The notes beneath the pieces were generated by a model. That model had not been told where the DNA came from. It searched no databases and saw only the letters and a program-made list of their open reading frames with translations. 64,000 bases of DNA, from assembly GCF_000148525.1 (NCBI RefSeq), contig NZ_AEDU01000009.1, positions 1 to 64,000 of the forward strand, read 5' to 3'. Below are positions 8,458 through 19,702 of the stretch, piece by piece. Positions within the stretch are counted from its first letter, which is position 1. Every line of letters starts with the position of its first letter. Position numbers and translations under genes: made by a program. The stretch is from Streptococcus mitis SK564 (lineage in GTDB: Bacteria; Bacillota; Bacilli; Lactobacillales; Streptococcaceae).

Positions 8458-11400
8458 TTATACTTTTACAACTTGAACCTCGTCTTTACCGAGTAAAATC
8501 AAGTATTTCTCAATATTTTCAATCGAATAGGCTCGAGATAAGGCCTCTCCATAAAGGGCTAACTGAGCACGATAGCGGTTTATGAGTTGACTTGGTTCAT
8601 CATAGCGGTCTGTCTTATAGTCGAACAGAACGATTTTGTCTTCGTAAAGTAGATAGCCATCAAGGATACCACGGACAACAAAGTCTTCCTGACTCTTTTG
8701 GTCTCGTTTGAGCATGGAGAAAGGTTGCTCGCGATAAAGATGGTTGGTATTAGCGAGAATTTCCTGACCGAGTGCTGTGTCAAAGAATGCAAGAATTTTC
8801 GAAAGATTAATCTTGTCTTTGACAGCTAGGCTGGTTTGAACTTGTTTGAGAGTTTCTGTCAGGCTAGCAAGCGTTGGTCTCTGGCTGAGGTCCATTCTCT
8901 GCATGAGTTCGTGGGTAGCACTACCAATCTCAGCTCCTGTCATCTTTTCTTTGCTTGAAAAATCTGGCAAATCAAAGCTGATTTTCTTGTCTACTGACTG
9001 TCCTTGACCTGCAATCTCGACACCTTCCAGATCCATAACTGGTTCATAGAATTTCTTGATTTGGCTTGGGGTTTGAACACTAGGAAGTTCAATGGCTGCG
9101 CGGTGAAGAGTATTATATACTTCCACTTCTTTCAGCATTTCAAGGGCTTCCTTAATGGTTTCTGACTGGCGATTGTCTGCTTGAGAGTTATCTTGGAGAG
9201 GGCCATTGTTTTCTAATTCTCCGATGGCTTCTCTAGTCAGCTGATCTTCACCAACAAAACTATAACTAAAGTTGAGATTATCCTTGGCAAACACTTTATT
9301 GATAGCCCAAATCCAATCTTGGAAATTCCTTGCTTGCAGTCTAGTATTGCTATTTAGTTTTCCATTTTTAGCTGCTGGGTATTCTTTGGATTCCAGCTTT
9401 TCACGAGATCCCTTACCGACAAGATAGAGCTTTTTCTCAGCACGCGTCATGGCAACGTAGAGGAGACGCATTTGCTCAGAATAACTTGCCAGCTGTAATT
9501 CCTCTTCGTTCTGCCTATAGGTCAGACTAGGAATGGAGAGTTTGATGGTTTTAGGATAGTGATCTTCCACTGCTCCTGTATCCATTTTGGCAATATATTT
9601 GACACCAAGACCATTCTGACGACTGAGAATGATCTCTGACATGCTGTCTTGCTTGTTGAAATCTTGATCCATATTGAGGATAAAGACGTAAGGAAACTCC
9701 AGTCCTTTACTTTTGTGGATTGTCATGAGCTCTACTGCATCTTTTGGAGGTGCGATGGCTACGCTTGCCAAATCGTGCTGGGCTTCCAAGACTTGGTCAA
9801 TCATACGAATAAAACGCGACAAACCTTTGAAATTGCTCTTTTCAAACTGATCAGCACGCAGTGCTAGGGCATAGAGATTGGCCTGTCTAGCAGGACCATT
9901 TGGCAAAGCTCCAACATAGTCATAATAAAAACGGTCGTTGTAAATCTTCCAAATCAGGTCATAGAGGGAGTGGGTTTTGGCATACAAGCGCCAAGAAGCC
10001 AAGATATCCATGAATTGCTTTAGTTTCTCAGCTAGAGCTGTTTGAATCAAGCCTTTTTGACTACTTACCAGTTTTTGAGCATTTACTAGTTTCTCATAGA
10101 AATTTTCGTGGACTTTATCCTCTGCTTTCTGAAGAGATAAACGTGCTAACTCGTCCTCATCAAAGCCAAACATAGGAGACTTCATAAGGGCAACCAAGGC
10201 ATAGTCTTGAAGAGGATTGTGAATGACACGAAGGGTGTCCAGCATGACTTGCACTTCTAGGGATTGGAGATAATTGTTTTGCTCACCGTCTGTTTTGACA
10301 GGAATCCCGTACTCAGACAGGGCGAGAAGAATCTGGTCATTACGACTGCGGCTGGAGGTCAGAAGAGCAATTTCTTTAAAGGCAACACCTTTTTCCTGAT
10401 GAAGTTTAAGAATCTCCTTGATAACCAAGCGCATTTCGCCTGTTAGTTTCGTTTCTGCCTGCCCCTCTTCTTCCTCACCTGTGTCGTCCTTGTCATAGAG
10501 GAGAAATTCTGCCTTGTTGTCTGGATTGGGAGTCAGTTTGCTATTGGCAAAAACAAGCTGGTGCATGTTATCATAGTTGATTTCGCCGACCTCTTGGTCC
10601 ATGAGACGTTCAAATACATCATTGGTTGCTGATAGTACTTCTGAACTACTACGGAAATTTTCCTTGAGAAGAATTAGCTTGCCTTCTTGTGGATTTTGCG
10701 CATAGCGTTGGAATTTTTCATTGAAAATCTGCGGATCTGCCTGACGGAAACGATAGATAGACTGCTTGATATCTCCCACCATAAAGCGATTGTGGCCATT
10801 AGACAGCAATTCCAACATCCGTTCTTGAATATGGTTGGTATCCTGATACTCATCGACCATAACTTCGTGGAAGCGATCATGATAAGCCTCACGAACTTGC
10901 GGGAAATTCTCTAAAATCTCAATGGTGTAATGGCTGATATCAGCGAATTCAAAGGCGTTTTCCTGACGTTTACGCTGACGATAAGCTTCCACAAAGTCAC
11001 TCATGAAGGCTTGGAAGGTTTTAGCTAGTTCCCATGTATCTCCATGATAACGTTCTTGATAGTCGAGAATGGTTATCTGATCTGCTAGTTGTCCTAGTTT
11101 AGCAAACTGGGTCTTTCTCTCTTCGTTGTAGGCATCGGCCAGTGGCTTCAAATCAGCCTTACGGCTGGCATTAGTAAGAGATCGACCGTTTTTCTCTTTC
11201 GAAATTGCGACAACACGCGCAAGCACCGCTTGATAAGCCTGACTATCGGACTCTTGATTTAAGGAGCCAATTTCATCCAGAATCAACTGAACATTTTCTA
11301 AATAAGCAGCCTTTGCAAATTCCTTGGCATCATTATCCAGATGATAACGGAAAAAGCTTTCCAAATCCCAAAGGGCTTGTTTGATTTGCTCAGTCAGTTT

Positions 11401-12108
11401 TTCTTTTTCACTGCTAAAATCAGCTTTTTCAAAGCCTTTTAAGAAAGATTCACTCAGCCATTTCTGAGGATTGCTGGTGGATTGGAGGAAGTCATAGATT
11501 TTATAGACCTGCTGGCGTAGCCCCCGTTCATCTTTGCCACTCCCTGCAAAATTTTTCAGCAAATGACTAAAGGTCTCTTTCTGTTTACCTTGGTAATGGG
11601 CTTCAAATACCTCATGAAAGACTTCGTTTTTTAGAAGGAGTTGTTCACTTTGGTTTTGTAAAATACGGAAATTAGGCGCAATATCAATCAGATAGCCATG
11701 TTTACCAAGGAATTTTTGTGTGAAAGAGTCCATGGTTCCGATGGCTGCGTTTGGTAGGTCTGCCAACTGACGTCCTAAGTGTTGTTTGAGGTCAACATCG
11801 CCACTTTCTTGGATTTGTTGGCTGATTTTCTTTTCCAAACGTTCCTTAAGTTCTGTGGCAGCCTTAACCGTAAAGGTTGAAATAAAGAGTTGAGAAATTT
11901 CGACACCACGCGCTAACTGGTCCAGAATACGCTCGGCCATGACAAAGGTTTTACCAGAACCAGCCGATGCTGAGACAAGGATATTTTGACCAGAAGTGTA
12001 GATGGCTTCAATTTGCTCAGCAGTTTTCTTTTGTTCCTTGCTCGAATTCGCTTCTGCTTCTTGCAATTTTTGAATTTCCTTCTCAGTTAAAAAGGGAATA
12101 GGCTTCAT
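8458..12108 (-). CDS. rexA: RexA/AddA, ATP-dependent helicase/nuclease subunit A
   Basis: A 1216-residue UvrD-type helicase and nuclease, the AddA-like subunit of the streptococcal RexAB (RecBCD-equivalent) enzyme for double-strand break repair. Walker A ASAGSGKT is at about residues 47-54 and the DEYQDT Walker B motif near 400. The C-terminal nuclease domain has the LFDYKTD active-site motif. I start at the ATG at 12108, not at the TTG one codon upstream: this ATG shares one base with the rexB stop (TGATG), typical of translational coupling. Length matches the family. Confidence 0.96.
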   Translation of the reverse strand: MKPIPFLTEKEIQKLQEAEANSSKEQKKTAEQIEAIYTSGQNILVSASAGSGKTFVMAERILDQLARGVEISQLFISTFTVKAATELKERLEKKISQQIQESGDVDLKQHLGRQLADLPNAAIGTMDSFTQKFLGKHGYLIDIAPNFRILQNQSEQLLLKNEVFHEVFEAHYQGKQKETFSHLLKNFAGSGKDERGLRQQVYKIYDFLQSTSNPQKWLSESFLKGFEKADFSSEKEKLTEQIKQALWDLESFFRYHLDNDAKEFAKAAYLENVQLILDEIGSLNQESDSQAYQAVLARVVAISKEKNGRSLTNASRKADLKPLADAYNEERKTQFAKLGQLADQITILDYQERYHGDTWELAKTFQAFMSDFVEAYRQRKRQENAFEFADISHYTIEILENFPQVREAYHDRFHEVMVDEYQDTNHIQERMLELLSNGHNRFMVGDIKQSIYRFRQADPQIFNEKFQRYAQNPQEGKLILLKENFRSSSEVLSATNDVFERLMDQEVGEINYDNMHQLVFANSKLTPNPDNKAEFLLYDKDDTGEEEEGQAETKLTGEMRLVIKEILKLHQEKGVAFKEIALLTSSRSRNDQILLALSEYGIPVKTDGEQNNYLQSLEVQVMLDTLRVIHNPLQDYALVALMKSPMFGFDEDELARLSLQKAEDKVHENFYEKLVNAQKLVSSQKGLIQTALAEKLKQFMDILASWRLYAKTHSLYDLIWKIYNDRFYYDYVGALPNGPARQANLYALALRADQFEKSNFKGLSRFIRMIDQVLEAQHDLASVAIAPPKDAVELMTIHKSKGLEFPYVFILNMDQDFNKQDSMSEIILSRQNGLGVKYIAKMDTGAVEDHYPKTIKLSIPSLTYRQNEEELQLASYSEQMRLLYVAMTRAEKKLYLVGKGSREKLESKEYPAAKNGKLNSNTRLQARNFQDWIWAINKVFAKDNLNFSYSFVGEDQLTREAIGELENNGPLQDNSQADNRQSETIKEALEMLKEVEVYNTLHRAAIELPSVQTPSQIKKFYEPVMDLEGVEIAGQGQSVDKKISFDLPDFSSKEKMTGAEIGSATHELMQRMDLSQRPTLASLTETLKQVQTSLAVKDKINLSKILAFFDTALGQEILANTNHLYREQPFSMLKRDQKSQEDFVVRGILDGYLLYEDKIVLFDYKTDRYDEPSQLINRYRAQLALYGEALSRAYSIENIEKYLILLGKDEVQVVKV

Positions 12109-15100
12109 CAATTCAACTCCTCTCTTATTTTTTCAAACCAAGCTTGCTTGAGTTTTTCTCCGACCAGACGTTTGCCGTCAGCCAAGTCTAACTTCTCTAG
12201 GAAACGGGCTTGACCCAAGTGGTAATTGGCTTCAAATCCTGTGATGGCTTGGTGTTGCTGGACGTATGGGGCAATACTTCTGCCATTTTCGGTATAAGGG
12301 TTAATGGCGAACTGGCCTGCTAAAATCTTCTCAGCAGCTTTCTTGTAAAGATGGGAATTGTAGTCCAGTAGGAGCTGGAATTCCTCATCTGTCAGCTGAT
12401 TGGACTTGTTTTTGTTGTAAAATTCGCCCAAATGACTGCTTTCTTTTTCTAAAAAGAGGCCTTGATATTTCATAGACTTGCTGGCTTCTACTACTGCACC
12501 TGCCAGACTTTTAACGGCCATCAAAGATTGGACAGGCTCAGCCATTTCCAAGTACATGGCACCGAAAAAGTTCTGCTCCCCTTCTCTTTTTAGGGCAGCT
12601 AGATAGGTTGGCAACTGGGAATTAAGGCCATTAAAGAAATGAGGAAACTGGAACTGAGTCAGACTGGATTTGTAGTCTACCACTCCTATCGCCCCATCAG
12701 CTTTCAATCGGTCAATACGGTCAACCTTACCTCGTACAAAGATACTGCGTCCATTGTCCAATTGAATAAAGGCCTGCTCTTTACCCCCGAAATTCGCCTC
12801 TTCTTTGATGGTTTCGATGGCTGGATTGTGTCGGAGAATATGTCCAGTCGTCCGCGCCACATCAAGCAGAACTTCTTTAGTAAACTGGGCTTCCAAACTT
12901 TCTTGATAAATAGCCTCAAATTCGCGTTCTTGACTGGTTTCTTGAATAGCTTGTTCTAAACGTTGGTCAAAGGAATTTTCGTCAGGTAACTGCAAGGCTC
13001 GTTCAAAAATACGGTGTAAGAAATTCCCGTGACTACGGGCATCTGGACGCAGGCGCAATTCTTCCTGCAAGCCTAAAACATAACGTAGGAAATAACTGTA
13101 TTGGTTCCGATAAAACTCCGTCAAACCAGAGGTAGACAGGTAAAACTCCTGATCAGTAGGATAGAGAGCTTGTAAGGTATCTTTGGTCAACTGCTTACTG
13201 CTTGGACTAGTTGGAAGGGCAGGATTTTCCAGACCTTGCTGGTCAAGTTTTTTCCCCATGACACGCGCCAGAACCTTAATAAAGGTCAAATCTTGCTCAG
13301 TATAGCTCATCTTACCCTGCTGGTGATAGACAACCAGACTAGACAAAAGACTGTGATAGGACCCCATATCCTCCTTAGACAGCCCTTTGTGATTCATCTT
13401 CTTCTCTTTCCTGCTAAATCCAAAATGGACTAGCTCTTGAAGATAGGCAGATTCTTTGCTTTCACTTTCATTAAAAAGGCTTGGAGCCGACAAGACCAAC
13501 TGCTTACGAGCAGAATTGACCAAGGAAAGCATAGTATAGCGATTTTTCTTGAGATTTTCACTGCTGGCAATCAGCAATTGAGCGCCTTCTTCGGTCGCTT
13601 GGTTTAAGCTTTGTCTTTCTTCGTCTGTCAAAAGACTGGTATTTTGCGCGATTTTTGGTAAATTGTCCTGAGTTAGCCCAATGGCATAGACAAAGTCAGC
13701 AGTCAGTGGTGCAATCAAATCGTAACTCTGCACCAGAACAGTGCCCACTGTCGCTGGAATGGTACGGTATTGGGACAAACTCATTCCAGAATGTAGCAAG
13801 GCAAGGAAGTCCTCTAGACTAACCTGTGAACTAGCAAAAACAGTCGCAAATTGTTCTAAAACATGACAGAAAGCCTTCCAAACTTCGGCCTGTCTTTCCT
13901 GTTCAAGAGTTTCTATAGTAGCTGTCAAATCTTGTAACTGCTTAGTTACTGCTCCTTCTTTCAGAAAGATATTCCACTTTTGCAAGAGATTTTCAGCCTT
14001 TTGTTTTCGGCTGGCAAAGAGAGTCTCAAGAGGTGTTAAAATACGCAGACGAAGAGCATTTAAACGCTCTAAATCAAATTTTCTGTGATGGGATTTGGTA
14101 AAGGTTTGCTGAAAGGCTGGCAAGCAATTGATACCAAGATAACGGATATATTGCTCAAAAGCATCAATATCAGCCTGACTAAGGTCGGTATACAAACCTG
14201 TTCTGAGGAGATTAATCAAATCTTCCTGACGGAAACGATAGCGTTTCAAAGCCAAAATAGACTCAACAAACTGTGTCAAAGGGTGGTGGGCCATGGATTC
14301 GCTTTTGCCTAGATAGAAAGGAATCTGATACTGGTCAAAAATGGTTTTGAGCGATAACTGATATGAAGCTACATCCCCCAAGAGAATACGAAAATGCTTG
14401 TAACTCAGATTTGAGTTCTCGTGCAATTTCTGACGAATGCTACGGGCTACTAGCTCCAACTCCTCCTTTTGCGTCAAGCAAGACCAGATTTGTAAGTTTT
14501 CACGATCATTCTCATCGACATCCCATGTTAATTCTGAAAAGTCATAAGAAGACTCCAGCAAACGAGAGGCCTTGTCAAAACTATCCATCTTCTCATGAGT
14601 CTGAGAACGGTCTTGAGCAGGAGTTTGGTATTTAGAGGCTAGATGATGGAGAAACTCCACACTGGCTTGGTAGAGATTGCCCTCGCTAAAGGGACTGGTA
14701 TAAGCTTTCTTACTAGCATAAGCCCCAATAACAATCTCAACACCCTTACCGTGAAGTAAGTCCACAATTCGCTCTTCCTCAGCAGAAAAACGAGTAAAGC
14801 CGTCAATGACCAAGGCGATTTGAGTAAAATCACTACTAACTTTGTCATTCTCAATAGCCTCAATCAAATGGGACAATTGACTTCTCTGAGCCAACTGACC
14901 CTGATCAAGGTAGGCCGTTACCTTCTCAAAAATCAAGAATAAGTCTGCTCGCTTGTCCTCATCCGTCAAACTTTCCAAGTCCAAAAAACTCATCTGAGCA
15001 GTCGCTATCTCATGATAAAGTTCAATCAACTGCTGGATAAATTGAGGATCCTGCTTGATAGCTCCATAAACACGTAAATCCTTAGGATCAAGTTCGGCAA

Positions 15101-15380
15101 GGCATTTGTAAAAGGCCATCCCAAGACCGATGTCATCTAGACTGGTCTTGGCAGGCAAGTCATTCAAGATCAGGTAACGAGCCATCTGCGCAAAGCGCGT
15201 GACGGTAATCGCAAAAGAAGCCTGCTGGGACAAGCATTCCAGCACGGCGCGTTCCTTTTCAAAAGAAAGAGAGTTGGGAGCGATGTAGAAGACCCGCTTG
15301 CCAGCAGCAACTAGCTCCTCCGCCTCTCTGGTTAGAACCTCAGTCAAAGAAGTCCGAATATCAGTATAAAGTAATTTCAT
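12108..15380 (-). CDS. rexB: RexB/AddB, ATP-dependent nuclease subunit B
   Basis: A 1090-residue partner of RexA. A C-terminal PD-(D/E)XK nuclease domain carries GVVDYKSS near residue 950. Unlike Bacillus AddB, no N-terminal Walker A and no C-terminal iron-sulphur cysteine cluster can be seen, which fits the streptococcal RexB type. An in-frame ATG exists eight codons upstream (15404), but the second ATG has a GAGG ribosome site at good spacing and begins MKLLYTDIR, so I chose it. First gene of rexB-rexA-CxC gene. Confidence 0.94.
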   Translation of the reverse strand: MKLLYTDIRTSLTEVLTREAEELVAAGKRVFYIAPNSLSFEKERAVLECLSQQASFAITVTRFAQMARYLILNDLPAKTSLDDIGLGMAFYKCLAELDPKDLRVYGAIKQDPQFIQQLIELYHEIATAQMSFLDLESLTDEDKRADLFLIFEKVTAYLDQGQLAQRSQLSHLIEAIENDKVSSDFTQIALVIDGFTRFSAEEERIVDLLHGKGVEIVIGAYASKKAYTSPFSEGNLYQASVEFLHHLASKYQTPAQDRSQTHEKMDSFDKASRLLESSYDFSELTWDVDENDRENLQIWSCLTQKEELELVARSIRQKLHENSNLSYKHFRILLGDVASYQLSLKTIFDQYQIPFYLGKSESMAHHPLTQFVESILALKRYRFRQEDLINLLRTGLYTDLSQADIDAFEQYIRYLGINCLPAFQQTFTKSHHRKFDLERLNALRLRILTPLETLFASRKQKAENLLQKWNIFLKEGAVTKQLQDLTATIETLEQERQAEVWKAFCHVLEQFATVFASSQVSLEDFLALLHSGMSLSQYRTIPATVGTVLVQSYDLIAPLTADFVYAIGLTQDNLPKIAQNTSLLTDEERQSLNQATEEGAQLLIASSENLKKNRYTMLSLVNSARKQLVLSAPSLFNESESKESAYLQELVHFGFSRKEKKMNHKGLSKEDMGSYHSLLSSLVVYHQQGKMSYTEQDLTFIKVLARVMGKKLDQQGLENPALPTSPSSKQLTKDTLQALYPTDQEFYLSTSGLTEFYRNQYSYFLRYVLGLQEELRLRPDARSHGNFLHRIFERALQLPDENSFDQRLEQAIQETSQEREFEAIYQESLEAQFTKEVLLDVARTTGHILRHNPAIETIKEEANFGGKEQAFIQLDNGRSIFVRGKVDRIDRLKADGAIGVVDYKSSLTQFQFPHFFNGLNSQLPTYLAALKREGEQNFFGAMYLEMAEPVQSLMAVKSLAGAVVEASKSMKYQGLFLEKESSHLGEFYNKNKSNQLTDEEFQLLLDYNSHLYKKAAEKILAGQFAINPYTENGRSIAPYVQQHQAITGFEANYHLGQARFLEKLDLADGKRLVGEKLKQAWFEKIREELN

Positions 15381-15412
15381 CTCTGCCTCGTTGGAATTTT
15401 TCATTACCTTTT

Positions 15413-15421
15413 ATTATACCA
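15413..15421 (-). promoter_or_regulatory. Extended -10 promoter of rexBA
   Basis: TGG-TATAAT on the minus strand forms an extended -10; the matching -35 region (CAGACT) is weak. The predicted start of transcription falls within a few bases of 15405, leaving a leader of about 25 bases before the chosen rexB ATG. Confidence 0.6.
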
Positions 15422-15466
15422 TGATTAGCCACCCAAGTCTGAAAATAATCAGTTCTTGCTCATCTA

Positions 15467-15498
15467 TTGAAAAGAAAATGCCGGAAAGTTCCGACATT
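15467..15498 (-). terminator. Terminator after the CPBP gene
   Basis: A stem TGTCGGAA/TTCCGGCA (one G:T pair) followed by TTTTCTTTT on the minus strand, 11 bases past the CPBP stop. Confidence 0.75.
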
Positions 15499-15509
15499 GT
15501 TTTAGTAAG

Positions 15510-16181
15510 CTAACTTCCTGAAAATAGGAGTAACCACACATTCCAGAAGGCAGTGATATTGATGAGAATGTGAACTAGTATTGGATAATAGAGATTTTTT
15601 GTCATGCGATACAATAGAGCCAAAATAAGCCCTCCACTAGCATAAATGAAAAAAGCAAGAGGAGTTAAAGCGAAATTGATATGAATATAACCGAAAATAA
15701 TAGCAGAAAGCAAGACATCTCCGTACCAAGGCGAGTTTTTGAAAAAGGTTATCATAAGCACACCGCGATAAATCAATTCCTCAGCAATAGGGCCGATGAA
15801 GCAAGTTATGAGCAAGAAATAGGGTAATTCCTGTCTCCCTATCATTTCTATCGTTTCATTCAAAGAAATTTGATTTGAAGACGAGGGTATGAAATAAGAC
15901 AAGAAGAAGTCAGACATATACGAAATGATATAGCCCAGTAAAAGGTAGATAAAGTACCTCAGGTGCCATTTAAAATGAAAAGTTTGCTTTCCTGCAAAAA
16001 CTAGTAGATAGATGACCGCTAATAAAAGAACTACACTCTCCATCAAAAGCAGAATCTGAAAAAATTCACGACTTGCTGGTAGATAGGACTTTGCGAGATG
16101 ATTGAAAAGCCTCCAAAACCAAGTTGATTTGTAAAAAATTAAGGACAATGCTAGTAAAATCTGAATAATCCGTTTTTTCAT
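15510..16181 (-). CDS. CPBP family intramembrane glutamic endopeptidase
   Basis: A 223-residue membrane protein with about six hydrophobic segments. The family motifs are present: AEELIYRGV (EExxxR) near residue 135, FGYIHIN near 165 and HILIN near 208, which supply the expected Glu, Arg and His residues. CPBP (Abi/CAAX) proteins are membrane proteases; in streptococci some are linked to bacteriocin immunity, but no bacteriocin gene is nearby. Monocistronic by spacing, with its own terminator. Confidence 0.82.
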   Translation of the reverse strand: MKKRIIQILLALSLIFYKSTWFWRLFNHLAKSYLPASREFFQILLLMESVVLLLAVIYLLVFAGKQTFHFKWHLRYFIYLLLGYIISYMSDFFLSYFIPSSSNQISLNETIEMIGRQELPYFLLITCFIGPIAEELIYRGVLMITFFKNSPWYGDVLLSAIIFGYIHINFALTPLAFFIYASGGLILALLYRMTKNLYYPILVHILINITAFWNVWLLLFSGS

Positions 16182-16371
16182 ATTAAATCCTCTGTTTTCC
16201 TTGACTAGATTATTGGATATAATGGTTTATTTAACTGCATAACAAGTTTAGTATAGAATATCTTTTCAAAATATACTCTTCAAATCATAAATTGTCATCA
16301 AAACATCCTAGACTGTAAAATCAATTAAACCCTACCCTTTTACCATTATCTCCTCTAACAAAGGAAGACCT
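16182..16371. other. AT-rich intergenic stretch, no gene seen
   Basis: Upstream region of the CPBP gene. I see no convincing open frame, repeat or strong promoter pair. A short ATACTCTTC at about 16273 resembles the end of a BOX element, but nothing around it matches. Confidence 0.5.
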
Positions 16372-16480
16372 ATGATTAAGTTACTAACCTTGGACATAGA
16401 TTGATTTCTCCTAAATGAAGCCAAAGCCCCCCAAAAAAATCAGGTGGTTTATTTAGCCTGAACCTTACGGAGCAAGATAA
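16372..16480 (+). pseudogene. Decayed fragment of a Cof-type HAD hydrolase
   Basis: An ATG behind AAGGAAG opens MIKLLTLDID and then hits a stop. The next bases, in a shifted frame, can be read as LLNEAKA, and further on VV-LA and PYGAR appear. Together these match, in order, the start (MIKLLxLDxDGTLL) and the second motif (VVLATGRPYxG) of Cof-type HAD phosphatases, with several frame breaks and missing sequence between. Read as the remains of one gene; too short to be certain. The rest to 16566 shows nothing I can name. Confidence 0.45.
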
Positions 16481-16566
16481 ATAAAAGCCAGTATTGCTAC
16501 TGACTCTTACATCATTTTAATTTAACAGGATAAATTTATGCTTCTGATTTCGTCATAACTGACTCA

Positions 16567-19500
16567 CTACCTTTTTAACAAAGCAAGTAATTTTTCTGCT
16601 TCTGCCATGATACCATTATTATCCATGGTTTGGAGACTCAGATTATTTCGTAAACCAGCTAGGCTCTCTGTCACATTGTTTTTCAATCTAGCATCCGTTA
16701 CTTTATCAAGTAAAGCTTCTACTTCTTTGAGTTTGGCTTCTACTTTTTCAGTCTCTACTTGAGGGACTTCAGCTTCGTCTGTTGTATCGTTAGCTACTCC
16801 CTCTGTCTCGTCTTCATCAGTGCTTGGTTTATAAAGATTATCTACTGAAGGGTTTAAACCTGCATGATTCTCTTTTTCATCAGATTCAGGGCGAGTTGGC
16901 TCACTTACTTTATCATGTTCCTTATCTTCATCAGGTTTACTGTCTTGGTCTGCCTTATTTTTACGAACATGGTCACTGGCATTTCCCCAACCATTATCTG
17001 AATGAGGGCGTTCATTTGGATGTTCAACATAATATTTTACAGTCGCAAAGAGATCCTCTAAACTATAGCCTTTAGGTGCCTCATAAAGTCCTTCGTCAAA
17101 CCAAGAAAATTTAATGTTATGGTAATGATCATAATGAGGTATAATCAAGCTACCGTTTTTAACTTCAACAGTATGTTGGAGATTGTAAGGCATGTGATCA
17201 AGTGGAACTTTCTTAGCTGCCTTCACTTTATTATAGATTGCTTCTACTCCTTTAACCTCAGTATTTCCTGACCCCTGATTATCTGTTGAAGGAGGCGTCA
17301 AACCTTTCTCTTTAGCATAAGCCTGAGCTGCTGCTCTTTCAGCTTCAGACAAACTTTCTTTCTTGATCCAATGACTATGAGTCATATGCGGAGTTACATA
17401 GGCATCGCCTTCATCGCTAGTTATATCACGAGGATCAAAGATATAGCCATCTTCTGTTGTATACTTACCTGCTAATTTCGCTAATTTAATTTCATCGTCC
17501 GTATAAGCAATTTGAGCATTTGATTTGCCAAGTCGCTCTGGATGGGTAATTGGTGCTAGGAAGGTAAGAATATCATCAACTAACTTGACCTTATCACTTG
17601 AGACATCATTAAGACGTTCCAATAGTTTATCCAAAGCGTCAAAATCAGCTTGGCGCCCCTTATTAGAAATCAAATCTTTATGAATTCTTGCTAGTAAATC
17701 ATAAACCTTGTTGTAAAATTCTTGCTCACTAGAAGGGATGGTACTTTTCTTAGCTCCTAACTCATGAGACAAACTTTCTTGTTTGGAAAGTTTATTATCA
17801 ATGGCTATAACAGTTTCTGCTGAAAGCTCCTTAGTAGAAATATAACGCGAGGTTCCATTCTCTTCAAAGACATAACCATCAGCTACCTTTCGAACAGCCT
17901 GTTTCACCAATTTTCCATCAAATGGATTGCTTGGAGATGGTTGAGGATTTGGGGTAGGTTGCGGACTTGGTACTGGGGTAAGCTCTGGAGCAGGGATTAG
18001 ATTTGGTCTTGATGGTAACCAATGACTTGAACTATAATGAAGTGGAATCATTCTTGCAATCTTCTGCTCTAGATCAGACATTTGTGAATAAGGAATAAAG
18101 TGATAATGATCTCCGTGTGGCACTGCTACACCGTTAGCTGTACGTTTGATGATTTGTGCTGGATCAAAGACTAAGCCATCAGATTCTACATGTCGTTCTG
18201 ATAAAGGTTTGGCATACAATTCACTTAAAAGTGTTGAAATGTCTTCCCCTTGATTTTGATGATAAGTTGGAGTGACAGTCAGGTTTGGAGTCTCTGTCAA
18301 ACTTGGTTGGGCTGGAGCTGTATTTGGATTGTTACTACTTGGTTTACTTGAACTTGTAGCAGAATGTGAGCCCTGCTTCCCATTCCAATAGGCTTGGGCT
18401 GCAGCCAATTCCCCTGCAGACAAAGCACCTTTTGGTATATAGTGGAAATGGTTGCCGTGCGGTACAATAAAAGCGTCTCCTGTATCTTCAATTACATCTG
18501 TCGGACTAAAGACATACCCATCATCCGTTGTATAAGCGCCTCCAGTTCCTCGATTTGGTGCCTGCGTATTGAGATTAAAGTTTGGTTTAATCGGTGAACT
18601 TGGTGTTGAACTTGGTTTATCTGTACTTCTTGGTTTCGTATTATCAGAATGACTTTGAACTGGCTGACCTCCAATTGGTAGATTTCGAGCCAATTTTTCT
18701 TCCAGCGGTGACATTTGTGAATAAGGAACGAAATGGAAATGATCCCCGTGAGGAACTGCAACACCATTGGTAGTACGTTTTGTAATCTGTGCTGGGTCAA
18801 ATACCAAGCCATCAGACTCCACATGACGTTGGCTAAGTGGTAAGGCGTACAATTCTTGAAGGAGACTAGCTAAATCTTCACTTTGACTTTCAGGAGCTTT
18901 GGAAGAATCTTGAGGTGCCTCAGATGGACTCGTTCTCACACTAGATCTTGTTTCAGCTCTGCTAGAACGATATTCAACCGTACTTAATTGCCCACCTTTT
19001 CCAGATAAGAAGGCTTGGGCGGCAGCTAATTCACTAGCAGACAAGTCACTCTTAGGAATATAGTGGAAGTGATTGCCATGAGGAACAATATAAGCATCAC
19101 CCGTGTCCTCAATGATATCAGATGCATTGAAGATATAACCGTCATCCGTTGTATAGCGACCTTGGGCTCTGGCTGCAGCAACAGCATTATCTGTACTTGA
19201 ATTATGATTATGACTATGTTCCTGCTTCTGACGTTTAATCTCTTCTTTTGTCCGAATATTGTCCGCGTGGGCAGCATCTTTGAGGTAAACATAGTATTTC
19301 CCGTCTACCTTAATCACATATCCACCCTTAATTTCATTGACAATGTCTGAATCCTTCAACTGATAATTCGGATCTTTCATGAGGAGTTCTTCACTGATGA
19401 TAGCGTCATAAGGAACCTTGCCATTATAGTAATGATAATGGTCTCCATGAGAAGTCACATAACCTTGATCAGTAATCTTGATAACAATTTGTTCGGCGTT

Positions 19501-19695
19501 GATTCCCTCTCTCTTACTGACTTCATCTGGTGTCAAATTCTCTGCCTTTTGACCAGCCTGATCACCATCTATATAAGCAACTCGATTAGAATCTTTCTTA
19601 ACTTGTCCAGCTTGATACCGTCCAAGTTCATAGGAACAAACACTTAGGGCAAGAACTGCCACTGAACCTGCTACATATTTTTTATTGATTTTCAT
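16567..19695 (-). CDS. Pneumococcal histidine triad protein, PhtD-like with seven triads
   Basis: A 1042-residue surface protein of the Pht family, which binds zinc and helps hand it to AdcAII; pneumococcal Pht proteins also affect complement evasion. It begins with a lipoprotein-type signal (LSVCSYELG, Cys 20). HxxHxH triads occur at residues 83, 206, 316, 413, 527, 770 and 854. N- and C-terminal sequence resembles PhtA/B/D rather than PhtE. As I recall, PhtD is about 840-850 residues with five triads; the extra length here comes from duplication of a two-triad module. A proline-rich linker spans about 568-592. It starts 7 bases after adcAII and shares its promoter. Confidence 0.9.
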   Translation of the reverse strand: MKINKKYVAGSVAVLALSVCSYELGRYQAGQVKKDSNRVAYIDGDQAGQKAENLTPDEVSKREGINAEQIVIKITDQGYVTSHGDHYHYYNGKVPYDAIISEELLMKDPNYQLKDSDIVNEIKGGYVIKVDGKYYVYLKDAAHADNIRTKEEIKRQKQEHSHNHNSSTDNAVAAARAQGRYTTDDGYIFNASDIIEDTGDAYIVPHGNHFHYIPKSDLSASELAAAQAFLSGKGGQLSTVEYRSSRAETRSSVRTSPSEAPQDSSKAPESQSEDLASLLQELYALPLSQRHVESDGLVFDPAQITKRTTNGVAVPHGDHFHFVPYSQMSPLEEKLARNLPIGGQPVQSHSDNTKPRSTDKPSSTPSSPIKPNFNLNTQAPNRGTGGAYTTDDGYVFSPTDVIEDTGDAFIVPHGNHFHYIPKGALSAGELAAAQAYWNGKQGSHSATSSSKPSSNNPNTAPAQPSLTETPNLTVTPTYHQNQGEDISTLLSELYAKPLSERHVESDGLVFDPAQIIKRTANGVAVPHGDHYHFIPYSQMSDLEQKIARMIPLHYSSSHWLPSRPNLIPAPELTPVPSPQPTPNPQPSPSNPFDGKLVKQAVRKVADGYVFEENGTSRYISTKELSAETVIAIDNKLSKQESLSHELGAKKSTIPSSEQEFYNKVYDLLARIHKDLISNKGRQADFDALDKLLERLNDVSSDKVKLVDDILTFLAPITHPERLGKSNAQIAYTDDEIKLAKLAGKYTTEDGYIFDPRDITSDEGDAYVTPHMTHSHWIKKESLSEAERAAAQAYAKEKGLTPPSTDNQGSGNTEVKGVEAIYNKVKAAKKVPLDHMPYNLQHTVEVKNGSLIIPHYDHYHNIKFSWFDEGLYEAPKGYSLEDLFATVKYYVEHPNERPHSDNGWGNASDHVRKNKADQDSKPDEDKEHDKVSEPTRPESDEKENHAGLNPSVDNLYKPSTDEDETEGVANDTTDEAEVPQVETEKVEAKLKEVEALLDKVTDARLKNNVTESLAGLRNNLSLQTMDNNGIMAEAEKLLALLKR
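18043..19173 (-). repeat. Duplicated two-triad module within pht
   Basis: Residues about 175-340 and 385-551 are two copies of the same module, each running YTTDDGY ... DTGDA ... HGNHFHYIPK ... RHVESDGLVFDPAQI ... HGDH-H ... YSQMS. Copy one is encoded at about 18676-19173, copy two at about 18043-18543. The linkers between triads differ, so the duplication is not recent at every position. Confidence 0.85.
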
Positions 19696-19702
19696 TCTTT
19701 CC

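Noticed and set aside
16265-16290. ATACTCTTC-containing stretch as a third BOX element
   Set aside because: Only about ten bases match a BOX end; the flanking sequence does not continue the element.
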